Assembly (NCBI GenBank): GCA_025362495.1
Contig: JANYGI010000033.1
Location: 1-41,495, forward strand
DNA length: 41,495 nt
From: Byssovorax sp.
GTDB taxonomy: Bacteria > Myxococcota_A > Polyangia > Polyangiales > Polyangiaceae
Direction: 5' to 3'
In this document: positions 11,692 to 19,765 of the stretch, one piece after another
Layout of the letters: each line of letters starts with the position of its first letter
Numbering within the stretch: the stretch's first letter is position 1
The notes under the pieces: generated by a model
Databases searched by the model: none
What the model saw: the letters and a program-made list of their open reading frames with translations, nothing else
Told to the model about the DNA's origin: nothing
Program-made: the position numbers and the translations under genes

Positions 11692-12948
11692 TCAGCGCGA
11701 GATGGCGATACCACCGCTCTCGGCGGCGAGGGCGCGCATCAGCGGGCGATCCTGATCGGCGCCGACGCCGACGGTGTCGAAGCGAACGCCGTTGCGGATC
11801 TGGGCGCGGGCCTCGGCGTAGAGCTGCTGTCCGTCGCCGTCGACGTTGGCGAGGCCGTCGGAGAGGAACACCACGCGACGCGGGTGGCTGGCATACGCCG
11901 AGCGCAGCGCGGGGACCGCCGCCGTCATCCCGTCGGGCGAGATGCTCTGAACGAAGACCATGGATCCGACGCGGGTGAGGGCGTTGAGCGACACGAGCGA
12001 GGGAGAGAGCGCCGCGACGGTGCTGCCGAAGAAGACGACGTTGTAGCGCGTCCCGTCGGGGAGCGCCGCGATGGCGCCGGTGAGCTCGGCCTTGGCGATG
12101 TCGAGCTTGGTTTGTCGCGCGGTGAACGTGTTTTGCGCGAGCCCGGGGAGCCCCGCGAACACCGCCGACGCCGAGCCGAGCTGGTTTGCGCTGGTCGGGA
12201 ACGTGAAGCCGGCGAAGGCGCGAGTCCCCGCGGCGGTGAGGGCCGAGAGCGTGACCGCGGGGCTGACGAAGCCCATGGGAGCACCGGAGTCGGCCTCGGT
12301 CATCGAGCCGGAGCGATCGAGGACGAAGACCACGTCCTGCGCGTTCTCGAGCGGAACACCGTAGAACGCCGGCGCGGGCCGCCACGGCTGCGGGCACGGC
12401 GCCGCAGAGGGCGTCTCGTGATAGCCAGTGTACTGGATCTGCGTTTGCGCGCTGGCCTGCGCCTGCGTCTGCGTCGACGTGCTGGCCTGAGCCTGCGCGT
12501 TGGCCTGCGCCTGAGCCTTCGCGTTCGCCTGCGCCTGCGCACTGGCCCAGGCCTGCGCGTTGGCCTGCGCCTGCGCATTGGCTTGCGCTTGCGCGTTAGC
12601 CTGCGCTTGCGCGTTAGCCTGCGCCTGCGCATTGATCTGAGCTTGCGAGTTGGCCTGTGCTTGCGCCTGGGCCTTGGCATTGGCCTGCGCCTGCGCATTG
12701 GCCTGCGCCTGCGCTTGCGCCTTCGCGTTGGCCTGCGCCTGGGAGTTGGCCTCGGCCTGCGCGCTCGCAGACGTGTTGCCGTAGGCGTGAACACTCACGC
12801 TCGGAGAAGGCAGCAAGACAGCGACAGAGGGATACGACGTCGAGAAGTGAGCCGAGCCTCCGAGCTTGGCAGCGCACCCGGTGGAGCCGAGCGCGAGGGT
12901 GGTGAGGGTAAGAGCAAGGGGAGCCGAGGAACGAAGAATAGAAAGCAT
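11692..12948 (-). CDS. von Willebrand factor A lipoprotein with Ala/Gln/Asn repeat stalk
   Basis: A 418-aa lipoprotein. The start at 12948 gives a clean signal peptide ending ALGSTGC, with GGAGG twelve bases upstream; the frame is open further to 13020 but adds only an Arg-rich leader. About residues 60-170 are a low-complexity stretch of alternating Ala with Gln, Asn or Lys (units like AQAQANAQ). A Pro-rich linker follows, then a vWA domain from about residue 205. Its MIDAS motif is intact: [15 protein letters not shown] supplies DxSxS, and [15 protein letters not shown] carries the later acidic residues. vWA domains bind metal and mediate protein contacts. The repeat likely acts as a stalk that projects the domain from the membrane, which is inference. 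It is convergent with the cytochrome gene and divergent from the next gene. Confidence 0.88.
   Translation of the reverse strand: MLSILRSSAPLALTLTTLALGSTGCAAKLGGSAHFSTSYPSVAVLLPSPSVSVHAYGNTSASAQAEANSQAQANAKAQAQAQANAQAQANAKAQAQAQANSQAQINAQAQANAQAQANAQAQANAQAQANAQAWASAQAQANAKAQAQANAQAQASTSTQTQAQASAQTQIQYTGYHETPSAAPCPQPWRPAPAFYGVPLENAQDVVFVLDRSGSMTEADSGAPMGFVSPAVTLSALTAAGTRAFAGFTFPTSANQLGSASAVFAGLPGLAQNTFTARQTKLDIAKAELTGAIAALPDGTRYNVVFFGSTVAALSPSLVSLNALTRVGSMVFVQSISPDGMTAAVPALRSAYASHPRRVVFLSDGLANVDGDGQQLYAEARAQIRNGVRFDTVGVGADQDRPLMRALAAESGGIAISR
12436..12775 (-). repeat. Low-complexity coding repeat (Ala/Gln/Asn/Lys), units of 6-12 bp
   Basis: An imperfect array of short units such as GCCTGCGCCTGCGCATTG (plus strand) inside the vWA lipoprotein gene. 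It encodes about 110 residues that alternate Ala with Gln, Asn or Lys. Reading frame is kept throughout, so the array changes only in multiples of three. Such arrays are prone to slippage and may differ between strains. Confidence 0.9.
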
Positions 12949-13097
12949 GGCGGGGCGTAACCTCCGTGGTGTGAGCATCGCCCTCAGCACCGACCGTGCC
13001 ACGGTAAATTTGCCGAGCAATCAAGATCAACCCGTCGACGGCGTGAATGGCGGTTGACGGTATCCCGCGGACGCGAAAGCCGCGTAACATCGGACGC

Positions 13098-14111
13098 ATG
13101 AGTGAGAAACGGCTGTCGCATCCGCTCGCCTCGGCGTCACTCGCGGCGTTGCTCGCGGCCCTCGTCGGCGCCGCGATTCCCTTCGTCGCGTGCAGTGGAG
13201 CAGACACGGCGCCGGCCGACGCCGGGTCCGACGCCCCGACGAGCGACGGCGACCTGCCCGGGGACGACGCCGGAGATGCCATGGCGCCCACCGACGCCGG
13301 TGACGCGGGCGACCCCGCCGACGCGATGCCGGATGCGATGGACGACGGCGACGCCGCCGCCGAGGCGGGGCGCGATCTCTCGAACGACGCGACGAAGTTC
13401 TTCGGCGACAGCCGCTGTGCGCAGGCCAGCGTCCAGCTCTGCGAGGACTTCGAGAGCGGCAAGCTCGACACCACGACGTGGACCGTCACCGGCGACAAGC
13501 CCGTGGTCGACGGTTTGCAGCACGCGCGCGGCAACAAGGCACTTCACATCACCAAGGTCGGCAACGGCGCCTCGTACATCAAGGAGACGAAGACCTTCCC
13601 CGCGACCAACAACACCTATTTTGGTCGCATGTTCGTGTACTTCGAGTCGCTCCCGATAGCGCCGATGCCCTACGCTCACTGGACGTTCGCGGCCGCCTCG
13701 GGCACGGGCGCGAACGGGCAAATCCGGCTGAGCGGGCAGCTCTCGAAGGGCCTCAACCACTTTGGCGTCGGGACCGACACCGGCACGAACGACGCCGGCA
13801 GCGGCGACTGGACCAGCTCCGACAAGGATCCGAACGGCATGCCCGACGCCGTCCCGCTGAAGAAGTGGCTGTGCATCGAGTGGATGCACAAGGGCGACAC
13901 CAGCGAGACGCGGTTCTACCGGGACGCGACCGAGCACCCCTCGCTCTACACCTCGGAGACGAAGCACGGCGGCAACACGAACCCGTACACCCTGCCCACC
14001 TTCACGAACGTGTGGATGGGCTGGCAGGAGTACCAGATGAGCACCGAGACGTTCGAGATGTGGATTGACGAGATCGCGATCGACAAGGAGCGGATTGGCT
14101 GCATCCTCTGA
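13098..14111 (+). CDS. Lipoprotein with concanavalin A-like (polysaccharide-lyase/Cip1-like) domain
   Basis: A 337-aa lipoprotein. The ATG at 13098 starts a signal peptide ending AIPFVAC. About 70 residues of Asp/Ala/Gly-rich linker with repeated DAGD strings follow, then a single domain from about residue 105: LCEDFESGKLDTTTWTV, later YFGRMFVYFESLP, WLCIEWMHKGD and FEMWIDEIAID. This strand pattern is that of jelly-roll lectin/glucanase folds such as heparin lyase-like and Cip1-like proteins, where the CxDFEsG start and the WxxxE and WiDe strands recur. It likely binds or cleaves a polysaccharide outside the cell; catalytic residues cannot be assigned by eye. It is divergent from the vWA gene. 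The stop codon lies inside the first copy of a 13-bp tandem repeat. Confidence 0.85.
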   Translation: MSEKRLSHPLASASLAALLAALVGAAIPFVACSGADTAPADAGSDAPTSDGDLPGDDAGDAMAPTDAGDAGDPADAMPDAMDDGDAAAEAGRDLSNDATKFFGDSRCAQASVQLCEDFESGKLDTTTWTVTGDKPVVDGLQHARGNKALHITKVGNGASYIKETKTFPATNNTYFGRMFVYFESLPIAPMPYAHWTFAAASGTGANGQIRLSGQLSKGLNHFGVGTDTGTNDAGSGDWTSSDKDPNGMPDAVPLKKWLCIEWMHKGDTSETRFYRDATEHPSLYTSETKHGGNTNPYTLPTFTNVWMGWQEYQMSTETFEMWIDEIAIDKERIGCIL

Positions 14112-14141
14112 TCAGGGCCTCTGATCAGGGCCTCTGATCGG
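14105..14141 (+). repeat. 13-bp tandem repeat, 2.8 copies
   Basis: Two perfect copies of CCTCTGATCAGGG are followed by an 11-base third copy, CCTCTGATCGG. The array begins at the 3' end of the jelly-roll gene and includes its TGA stop. Each full unit contains the palindrome TGATCA. Confidence 0.9.
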
Positions 14142-14190
14142 TGAGGTCCCCGAAGCTCGCCACCGGCCTGCGGCGCCGGTGGCGGAACGG

Positions 14191-14268
14191 CTACGGAGCG
14201 CACTTGTGGACGGAGCAGGCTTTGCCCTTGGCGGTGCAGTCGTTGGTCTCCTTCGCGGTGCAGCCGTT
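14191..14268. repeat. 78-bp inverted repeat, left arm
   Basis: Reverse complement of 15399-15476 with three mismatches in 78 bases. The two arms flank nearly all of the Cys-repeat lipoprotein gene. Confidence 0.93.
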
Positions 14269-14313
14269 CCGCGCGGGCAAAGCGCCGACATTTCCGTCGG
14301 GTATCTGGAGCAT
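14191..14313 (-). pseudogene. Inverted relic of the 3' end of the Cys-repeat lipoprotein gene
   Basis: On the minus strand, 14268-14191 reproduces the last 78 bases of the neighbouring gene (15399-15476), including the TAG stop, with 75 of 78 identical. All three differences are synonymous, so the encoded 25 residues (NGCTAKETNDC to HKCAP) are the same. The frame opens at an ATG at 14313, giving a 40-residue peptide. The first 15 residues do not match the parent gene, and no signal peptide is present. It is best read as the remnant of a second, oppositely oriented paralogue. It could instead be a structured element in the leader of the 14316 gene. Confidence 0.6.
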
Positions 14314-14315
14314 TC

Positions 14316-15476
14316 ATGTCGACGAGCATCCGCCGCGCCTTGACGCGACTCTGGCCCCTCCCCCTCGTCGCTCTCTCGCTCGTCGCGCTCGGGTGCGGAG
14401 CCATCGAGTCGACGGGCGACCCCGAGACCGCCTCGAGCTTCGACGACGCGCTCACCGGCAACCAGAAGCGCGCGGTGTGCGACCACATCAAGACCGTCGC
14501 CGGCAACCACGGCATCACCAATCCCCTGATCGTGTCGGGCGTCCCCAACACCGAGACTGGCCTCGTCCAGTGCTGGAAAGACGCTCAGTGGGCCTGCCAG
14601 GGGCCGTACTCGAACTACTGCGGTGGCCCGGTGATCCCCGGCTCCGCCGACGGCCCGTGCGCCCAGCAGCAGGGCGGCCTCGCCATGTACCAGTTCGACG
14701 CAGGCACGTACGCCCAGACGCTCGCCGCGTACGGTGGGGCCATCGTCGAGCTCGACGGCGCCATCGATCAGGGCATCAACACCATCGTCCAGAAGGTGTG
14801 GAGCTGCTCGGCGAGCCCGCACTTCAACAGCCAGGGTGAGGTCATTGCCTGGATGAACGCGGCGAAGCCCGGCACCGCCAGCTACGAGACGTTCCTCTCG
14901 GTGATGGCCCAGTGTTACAATGGCTGTCAGCCCGGGTGGAGCTGCTACGAGCCGATGCGAGCGAGCTACCGCGCCGGCGCGCAAACGCTCCTCGACGCCT
15001 TCGGCACCGATTGCTGGTTCGGCGGGGCAGTCGGCCCGAGCGGATGCACGTCGCAGGAGACGAGCAACGCCGCCCAGTTCGGCTGCGCGTGCGTGAACCA
15101 TCAGGCCAACGGTGGGTATTGCGCCGGTACCGGCTGCACGTCCCAGGAGACGAGCAACGCGGGGCAATTCGGCTGCTCGTGCGTCGATCATCAGGGCAAC
15201 GGCGGCTTCTGCCCCGGCACCGGCTGCACCGCGAAGGAGACCAACGACGCCGCGCAATTCGGCTGCTCGTGCGTCGACCACGCGGGCAATGGCGGCTTCT
15301 GCCCGGGCACCGGCTGCACCGCGAAGGAGACCAACGACGCGGCGCAGTTCGGCTGTGGCTGCGTCGATCACAAGGCCGCGGGCGGCTTCTGCGCCGGCAA
15401 CGGCTGCACCGCGAAGGAGACCAACGATTGCACCGCCAAGGGCAAAGCCTGCTCGGTGCACAAGTGCGCTCCGTAG
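14316..15476 (+). CDS. Lipoprotein with C-terminal Cys-rich 30-residue repeats
   Basis: A 386-aa lipoprotein; GGAG precedes the ATG, and the signal peptide ends LVALGC (Cys27). Residues about 50-235 form a globular domain that begins with NQKRAVCDHIKTVAGNHG and contains QWACQGPYSNYCGG, QQGGLAMYQFDAGTY and a helical second half. The glycine and aromatic pattern vaguely resembles lysozyme-like or endolysin domains, but I cannot assign it. From residue about 243 come four full copies and one partial copy of a 30-residue unit of the type GCTxxETxxAAQFGCxCVDH followed by GGFCxGT, with conserved cysteines probably forming disulphides. The protein ends in a Cys-rich tail (CSVHKCAP). The repeats may bind a wall or surface ligand. 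The last 78 bases recur inverted upstream of the gene. A strong hairpin follows the stop. Confidence 0.87.
   Translation: MSTSIRRALTRLWPLPLVALSLVALGCGAIESTGDPETASSFDDALTGNQKRAVCDHIKTVAGNHGITNPLIVSGVPNTETGLVQCWKDAQWACQGPYSNYCGGPVIPGSADGPCAQQQGGLAMYQFDAGTYAQTLAAYGGAIVELDGAIDQGINTIVQKVWSCSASPHFNSQGEVIAWMNAAKPGTASYETFLSVMAQCYNGCQPGWSCYEPMRASYRAGAQTLLDAFGTDCWFGGAVGPSGCTSQETSNAAQFGCACVNHQANGGYCAGTGCTSQETSNAGQFGCSCVDHQGNGGFCPGTGCTAKETNDAAQFGCSCVDHAGNGGFCPGTGCTAKETNDAAQFGCGCVDHKAAGGFCAGNGCTAKETNDCTAKGKACSVHKCAP
15042..15476 (+). repeat. 90-bp coding tandem repeat, about 4.8 copies
   Basis: Units begin at 15042, 15132, 15222, 15312 and 15402 (the last partial). Each encodes one Cys-rich 30-residue repeat. 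Copies three and four are nearly identical at the DNA level, which suggests recent duplication or conversion. Confidence 0.93.
15399..15476. repeat. 78-bp inverted repeat, right arm
   Basis: This is the 3' end of the Cys-repeat lipoprotein gene, up to and including the stop. It is present inverted at 14191-14268 with 75 of 78 identities. Confidence 0.93.
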
Positions 15477-15499
15477 CGCGAGCGCATCCGGGTAGGGCA

Positions 15500-15540
15500 G
15501 CGCTTCGAGGGTGACCGAGGCGCGGTCAACCTCGCAGCGC
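15500..15540. terminator. Strong hairpin between convergent genes, probable bidirectional terminator
   Basis: An 18-base stem (16 of 18 paired: GCGCTTCGAGGGTGACCG against CGGTCAACCTCGCAGCGC) has a five-base loop. It lies between the stop at 15476 (plus) and the stop at 15550 (minus). There is no T-tract, so it may act with Rho or as an mRNA 3'-end stabiliser. Confidence 0.6.
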
Positions 15541-15549
15541 GCGCCCAGG

Positions 15550-17304
15550 TCAAACCGAGCGGCGACGACGCTTGCGGCTCGCCGCGACGATCACCGCGGT
15601 GGCCAGCACGCCGAGGCCGGACGCGTTCGAGGTCGCGCCTGCTTCACGGCAGCTACAGCTCGCGTCGGTCGGTGTGCCGACGCCGCTCCCTCCGCTGCCA
15701 CTGCCACCCTTGCCGCCGCCTCCGGCCGTCGTGAAAGCCCCACCGGCTCCCCCGCCTCCGCCGGCTCCGCCGGCGCCAGAGGGAGGGGACGTGAGATCGT
15801 CGTCGAGCAGATAGACCGCGGGCCCGGAGCCCTTCACCAGCATCGGCCGATCGCGGAGAGGCGGGCCGACGACGAAGGACTCGATATCTGCGACGGGGAC
15901 CTTGGTGACGGTCCCGAGATCGAGGTGCCAGCGCGCGGCGACCGTCGGATCCGGCACGTGGCGGCGGATCTTCCCGGTCGGGCCGTCGATCAACCACACC
16001 TCGGGCTGCCCTTCGCCCTGGAGGAGCTGCGGGGCGTCCGGGAGATCGATTGACATCTTCAGGGCCGCGAGCGCGGGATCCGTCACGCTGAGCTGGTCGG
16101 TGAAGGCCACGAACCCCCACGCCGTGAAGCTCATCGGATTGACCACGTGGCGCAGCACGCCCACGAGATCCGGCGTCGCGCATTTCATCGTTTGCGGGCT
16201 GCCGGAGAGCGTTTGATCGCGCGAACCGTTCTGGTCGAGGCCCTTCGCCACCACCAGGTGAGGAGCGCCGTCGAAGAGCGAGAACGGCGGGAGCAGCTCG
16301 AATCCGTGGTTGCAGGACTGGATCGCCGCGCAGAGATCGTCGCGATGAAGGCTGGCAGTGCCCTTCTCGGTGGGGATGCCCATCGCGCCCGGCGCCCCGT
16401 CGAAGCCGAGCACGACGTCGATCGGCGCGTCCGGCGCGTCGACGTCCTGGGCCCAGCCCTTGATCACGTCGCAGCCCGCAGAGTCGATGTAGCCGCGCGG
16501 CCGCCGGTCGTTGCACATCGTCGGCTCGCCGCCGCCCGTCGCGAAGACGCCGAGGTGGTTGTTGACCTGGCGCCCCGTGGAGATCACCTGTCCCAGGTTC
16601 TGCACGTAGAGCTGCGACGAGCCGCCGCCGTCCTGGTTCGTGGCATAGTCGATGGTGGGCGCGCCGGCCTCGGCCGCGCTCTGCTGGAGGCGCGTGACCA
16701 GGGTGGAGGCGCTGATCGAGCTCGTCGTCGACATCATGTAGAGCGTGCGGCGATCGGCGCTGGAGCCAATGGCGCTGCGGGCATGCGAGGTGTTGAGGAG
16801 CTGACCGTCGTTGGCGTCCGACCACGGACCGGTGGTGTTGCCTCCGCTGATGATCACGTTGTGACCGCCGACGATCTCGGTGACTCCCGCGAGGGGCGCC
16901 GCGCCGCCGCTGGGCTCGCCCTGGGCGATCCCGGGGCCAAACTGCCAGTAAGGCCTCCCCTCCTTCTGCTGAGCGTTCGCCGGCCAGTCCTCGCCGACGC
17001 CGCGGGCGCGGCCGACGACGTAGGTCCACCCGGGGAAGTCGAAGAAGTCGGCGTTCATGGCCGCTTGCACGCCGACGCCCTGCCCCCATTGCTGGGGAGT
17101 GCCCTTGCGCTCGGCATATTTGGTCGCGCGGATCGAGACCCCGTCGGCGCAGAGATCGACGATGATCATCGCGTCCTGGCCAGGGTGATTGACGAGCGTG
17201 AGGCCCGGGTGAGGGCTGGTCACGTCGGCTCGCGCGACGGGGCCCACCGCCGCGACGGCGAGCGTGGCGGCGAGGGCGGCGGCCCGGCGCGCGAGGGACG
17301 ACAT
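15550..17304 (-). CDS. Phosphodiester glycosidase (NAGPA/DUF2233) domain protein with MYXO-CTERM-like tail
   Basis: A 584-aa secreted protein. The start at 17304 shares one base with the stop of the upstream gene (TGATG), and the frame continues upstream only as a shadow of that gene. The signal peptide ends near GPVARA|DV without a lipobox. Residues about 25-300 form a NAGPA domain: VQAAMNADFFDFPG, ARSAIGSSADRRTLYM and the family hallmark NQDGGGSSQLYVQN (about residue 225). The family includes the mammalian uncovering enzyme that removes GlcNAc from mannose-6-phosphate diesters, and bacterial exopolysaccharide-associated proteins. The second half (about 300-520) has a bacterial Ig-like region (GYIDSAGCDVIKGWAQDVD). 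A Gly-rich linker, CSC, a hydrophobic segment GLGVLATAVIVAAS and RKRRRR end the protein. This resembles the myxobacterial MYXO-CTERM sorting signal, so surface anchoring is likely. Confidence 0.9.
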   Translation of the reverse strand: MSSLARRAAALAATLAVAAVGPVARADVTSPHPGLTLVNHPGQDAMIIVDLCADGVSIRATKYAERKGTPQQWGQGVGVQAAMNADFFDFPGWTYVVGRARGVGEDWPANAQQKEGRPYWQFGPGIAQGEPSGGAAPLAGVTEIVGGHNVIISGGNTTGPWSDANDGQLLNTSHARSAIGSSADRRTLYMMSTTSSISASTLVTRLQQSAAEAGAPTIDYATNQDGGGSSQLYVQNLGQVISTGRQVNNHLGVFATGGGEPTMCNDRRPRGYIDSAGCDVIKGWAQDVDAPDAPIDVVLGFDGAPGAMGIPTEKGTASLHRDDLCAAIQSCNHGFELLPPFSLFDGAPHLVVAKGLDQNGSRDQTLSGSPQTMKCATPDLVGVLRHVVNPMSFTAWGFVAFTDQLSVTDPALAALKMSIDLPDAPQLLQGEGQPEVWLIDGPTGKIRRHVPDPTVAARWHLDLGTVTKVPVADIESFVVGPPLRDRPMLVKGSGPAVYLLDDDLTSPPSGAGGAGGGGGAGGAFTTAGGGGKGGSGSGGSGVGTPTDASCSCREAGATSNASGLGVLATAVIVAASRKRRRRSV

Positions 17305-19763
17305 CAGTTGATCCCCTTGGTGGCGCAGAAGCCGTTGATGCACACGTTGGTCGCGTCGCAGCAGTCGGCCGCGGTGCTGCACTTCTCCTGCGGGCCGGAG
17401 CACGAGCCGCTGAGGGGCGTATTCGAGCACACGAGCGCTCCCATCGGGCCGTTGGGCTCGCAGTAGCCGTTGCAGCACTGGTCGCCCGTCGCGCAGGTCT
17501 GACCATCGGCCTTGCACGGATCGAGGACCCAGAAGCCGCGCGAGTTCCCGGCGAGGATCTCCTGCGCAGGCAGATAGAAGGCCGGGTGGCTCGGATCGGT
17601 GCCGGGCGGCGCGCTGAGATCGATGGCCGCGACCCAGAGCTTCTTCACGGTGGCCTGGGCGAGATCCGTCGTGTCGTAGCCCGGAGGCCAGCTCTGCCAG
17701 GGGACAGCGTTGAGCTGGTTACCGTAGCTCCGACGGCTGGTGAACACCACCCAGGCGTACCCGCCGGCCGAGATCGGGAGCACCGTTGGCTCGTAGTTCA
17801 GGGTCGTGTCGTCTTGCCCGGCCTCACTGTACGAGCTCTGCGGATCGCTCGCGCCGGCGATACCGTGGTTGTTGGGGCCGACAGGCAGGTACGAGGCGCC
17901 GCCGCTCTTGCCGTTCAGCGTTTCCAGCGCCACCGGGCTCGGGCTCCCGCCGAGGGTCGTCCACCAGAGCTCGCTCCGGGCGCCGTTGCGCGTGACCATC
18001 ACCGAGTCGCTCTGGCTCGATCGAACCCCGGTCTCGAACAGGATACCGCTGTTGTCGGGGAGGAAGACAGGATAGCCGATCCGCTGCCCTGCGGCCGGCG
18101 TTTGCAGCGTCTGGAGGTTCGAGAAGGTGTGCGTCGTCGCGTCGTAGGCCGCGGCGACCAGGGGCCCTGACACGTTCTGGGTCTTGCCGGTCACGTCGAT
18201 GTAGGCGAGGAACTTGTCGTCCGGCGAATACGAGGGATAGCCCGCCGCGACGCCGGCCGGCAGGCCCGTCGACACGGCCGCTTGCGGCGCGGCGCTGAAC
18301 TGCCAGAACGAGCTCGTCGCCGACCCGTTGGAGCTGTTGAGGATGGCGGGGTTGGTCGACGAAGGGTCGATGGTGTTGGTCAGCGCGTAGGTGCCGTCGC
18401 CGACGAGGGCTGCCCAGCCGAACACGCCCTCTTGCGTGAGCTGGGCCGCCGAGCCCTGCACGTCGGCCGCGCTCAGATCGTAGAGGAAGGTGCGCCCGTT
18501 GCCCGGGTTCCCCTGCTCGGCCTGGGCGAGGAGGAACTGGCCGCGCGAAGAGACGGTGTGACAGACGCGACACCCGCTGTTGTCGGCCGGGTTCCCCTGG
18601 GCGTTGGTGGGGCTGTTCTGCCCGACGACGAGCTTCGGCGCGAGATCGCCCGAGCGCACGCCGAGGATCGCCGCGCCCACCGAGTGACCGGCCTTGTCGA
18701 GGCTCGCCCAGTTCTTGACGAGCTGCGTACCGTAGGAGTTGTAATACACGCTCCCGGTGAGCCGCGCGGGCGCGATCGTCCAGGTCTGGGAGATGGGCCC
18801 GTAGGACATGCCGTCCTTGGCGAGGGTGAGGCTGACCGTGAGCTGATCGGACTTCCCCCCGGCGGTGTTGGTGGCCATGTCCCAGATGTCCTGGGGGATG
18901 GGGTGACGGATGAATTTCCCGCCGGTCTGCCCGAGGATCGCCGGCTTGCCGAAGGTGCCAGTCCACGAGAACGATTTCGTCGTCGTCTCGAGCTTGATCT
19001 GGATGGCGTCGGCGTCGGCCGGGGCCCAGCTCCACATCAGGAGCGGAGCCAGCATGCCGCGCGGCCAGATCGTCTTGTCGTAGGGATAGAGCAGCGCCAG
19101 ATTCTGGGCCTTCCCATCGCCCGTCGGGGCCCCGAGCACCGTGAGCGTCGCCGGATCGACCGCGACGCCGAGGCCGTCGCCTCCCACGCCGCCGACCCCG
19201 CCTCCAGCCTTGAGATCGCCTGGAGTCGTGGGTATCTGCGCTTGCTCACCCGGGTTCGTCGGATCGGGCCCGTTCTGCGAGGCCGAGAGCTGCACGAAGA
19301 TCTGCCGCTGCACCGTCATCTTGTTGAGGCCGGCCTGGATCGTCACCATACCGCCCGTCGTCCCGGTCGGCGTGAACGCGGCCGTGCTCGACGGGCCCGC
19401 GGGGATCGTCCCGAGGTTGCCCTTGTCGAGGCCCCAGCCGGCGTTGGCCGGTTGACCGTCGAGAGTGGCAGTGTACTTCACCGTCGGCGCCGGCTGGCCG
19501 ACGACCATCATCAGCGTCTGCGGCGCGCTCGGCTCGACGTCGAATCCCTGCATCGTGGCGCCGCCCGCGCCCGTCGACGAGGTCACGAACGAGGGTTCAC
19601 CGCCGGCGCCGCCATGGCTACCCGTGCCTGTCGTCGTGGCGCCCGTGGGAGCGCCGCCCGCGCCCGTGGGAGTGCCGCTCCCCCCACCGCAGGCGGAGAC
19701 GCCCGTGGCCGCCGAGAGCGAGACGCCGAGAGCCAAGTACCAGCGCGACGAGCCTGTTCTCAT
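17304..19763 (-). CDS. Propeller lipoprotein with a single CXXCH heme site and Cys-rich tail
   Basis: An 819-aa lipoprotein. The ATG at 19763 starts a signal peptide ending AATGVSAC (Cys25) and lies two bases after the stop of a small upstream ORF. A Gly/Thr linker and an Ig-like segment (PAPTVKYTATLDGQPAN) come first. In the middle, residues 398-402 are CRVCH, a c-type heme attachment site, within SGCRVCHTVSSRG. From about residue 480 there are TolB/PD40-type blades (AGYPSYSPDDKFLAYIDV, IGYPVFLPDNSGILFETG). Residues about 748-819 form a Cys-rich region with CKADGQTCATGDQCCNGYC and CSTAADCCDATNVCINGFC, resembling small disulphide knot modules. It is translationally coupled to the NAGPA-domain gene. 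It probably acts at the cell surface as a redox-active or ligand-binding scaffold; the exact role is unknown. Confidence 0.88.
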   Translation of the reverse strand: MRTGSSRWYLALGVSLSAATGVSACGGGSGTPTGAGGAPTGATTTGTGSHGGAGGEPSFVTSSTGAGGATMQGFDVEPSAPQTLMMVVGQPAPTVKYTATLDGQPANAGWGLDKGNLGTIPAGPSSTAAFTPTGTTGGMVTIQAGLNKMTVQRQIFVQLSASQNGPDPTNPGEQAQIPTTPGDLKAGGGVGGVGGDGLGVAVDPATLTVLGAPTGDGKAQNLALLYPYDKTIWPRGMLAPLLMWSWAPADADAIQIKLETTTKSFSWTGTFGKPAILGQTGGKFIRHPIPQDIWDMATNTAGGKSDQLTVSLTLAKDGMSYGPISQTWTIAPARLTGSVYYNSYGTQLVKNWASLDKAGHSVGAAILGVRSGDLAPKLVVGQNSPTNAQGNPADNSGCRVCHTVSSRGQFLLAQAEQGNPGNGRTFLYDLSAADVQGSAAQLTQEGVFGWAALVGDGTYALTNTIDPSSTNPAILNSSNGSATSSFWQFSAAPQAAVSTGLPAGVAAGYPSYSPDDKFLAYIDVTGKTQNVSGPLVAAAYDATTHTFSNLQTLQTPAAGQRIGYPVFLPDNSGILFETGVRSSQSDSVMVTRNGARSELWWTTLGGSPSPVALETLNGKSGGASYLPVGPNNHGIAGASDPQSSYSEAGQDDTTLNYEPTVLPISAGGYAWVVFTSRRSYGNQLNAVPWQSWPPGYDTTDLAQATVKKLWVAAIDLSAPPGTDPSHPAFYLPAQEILAGNSRGFWVLDPCKADGQTCATGDQCCNGYCEPNGPMGALVCSNTPLSGSCSGPQEKCSTAADCCDATNVCINGFCATKGIN

Positions 19764-19765
19764 GA

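Noticed and set aside
12436-12775. Short repeats considered as a CRISPR or iteron array
   Set aside because: There are no spacers or fixed unit; the repeat lies fully inside a coding frame with a lipobox and vWA domain.
15042-15476. Regular 90-bp repeats considered as a CRISPR array
   Set aside because: The units are contiguous, in frame, and encode a conserved Cys-rich module; there are no unique spacers.
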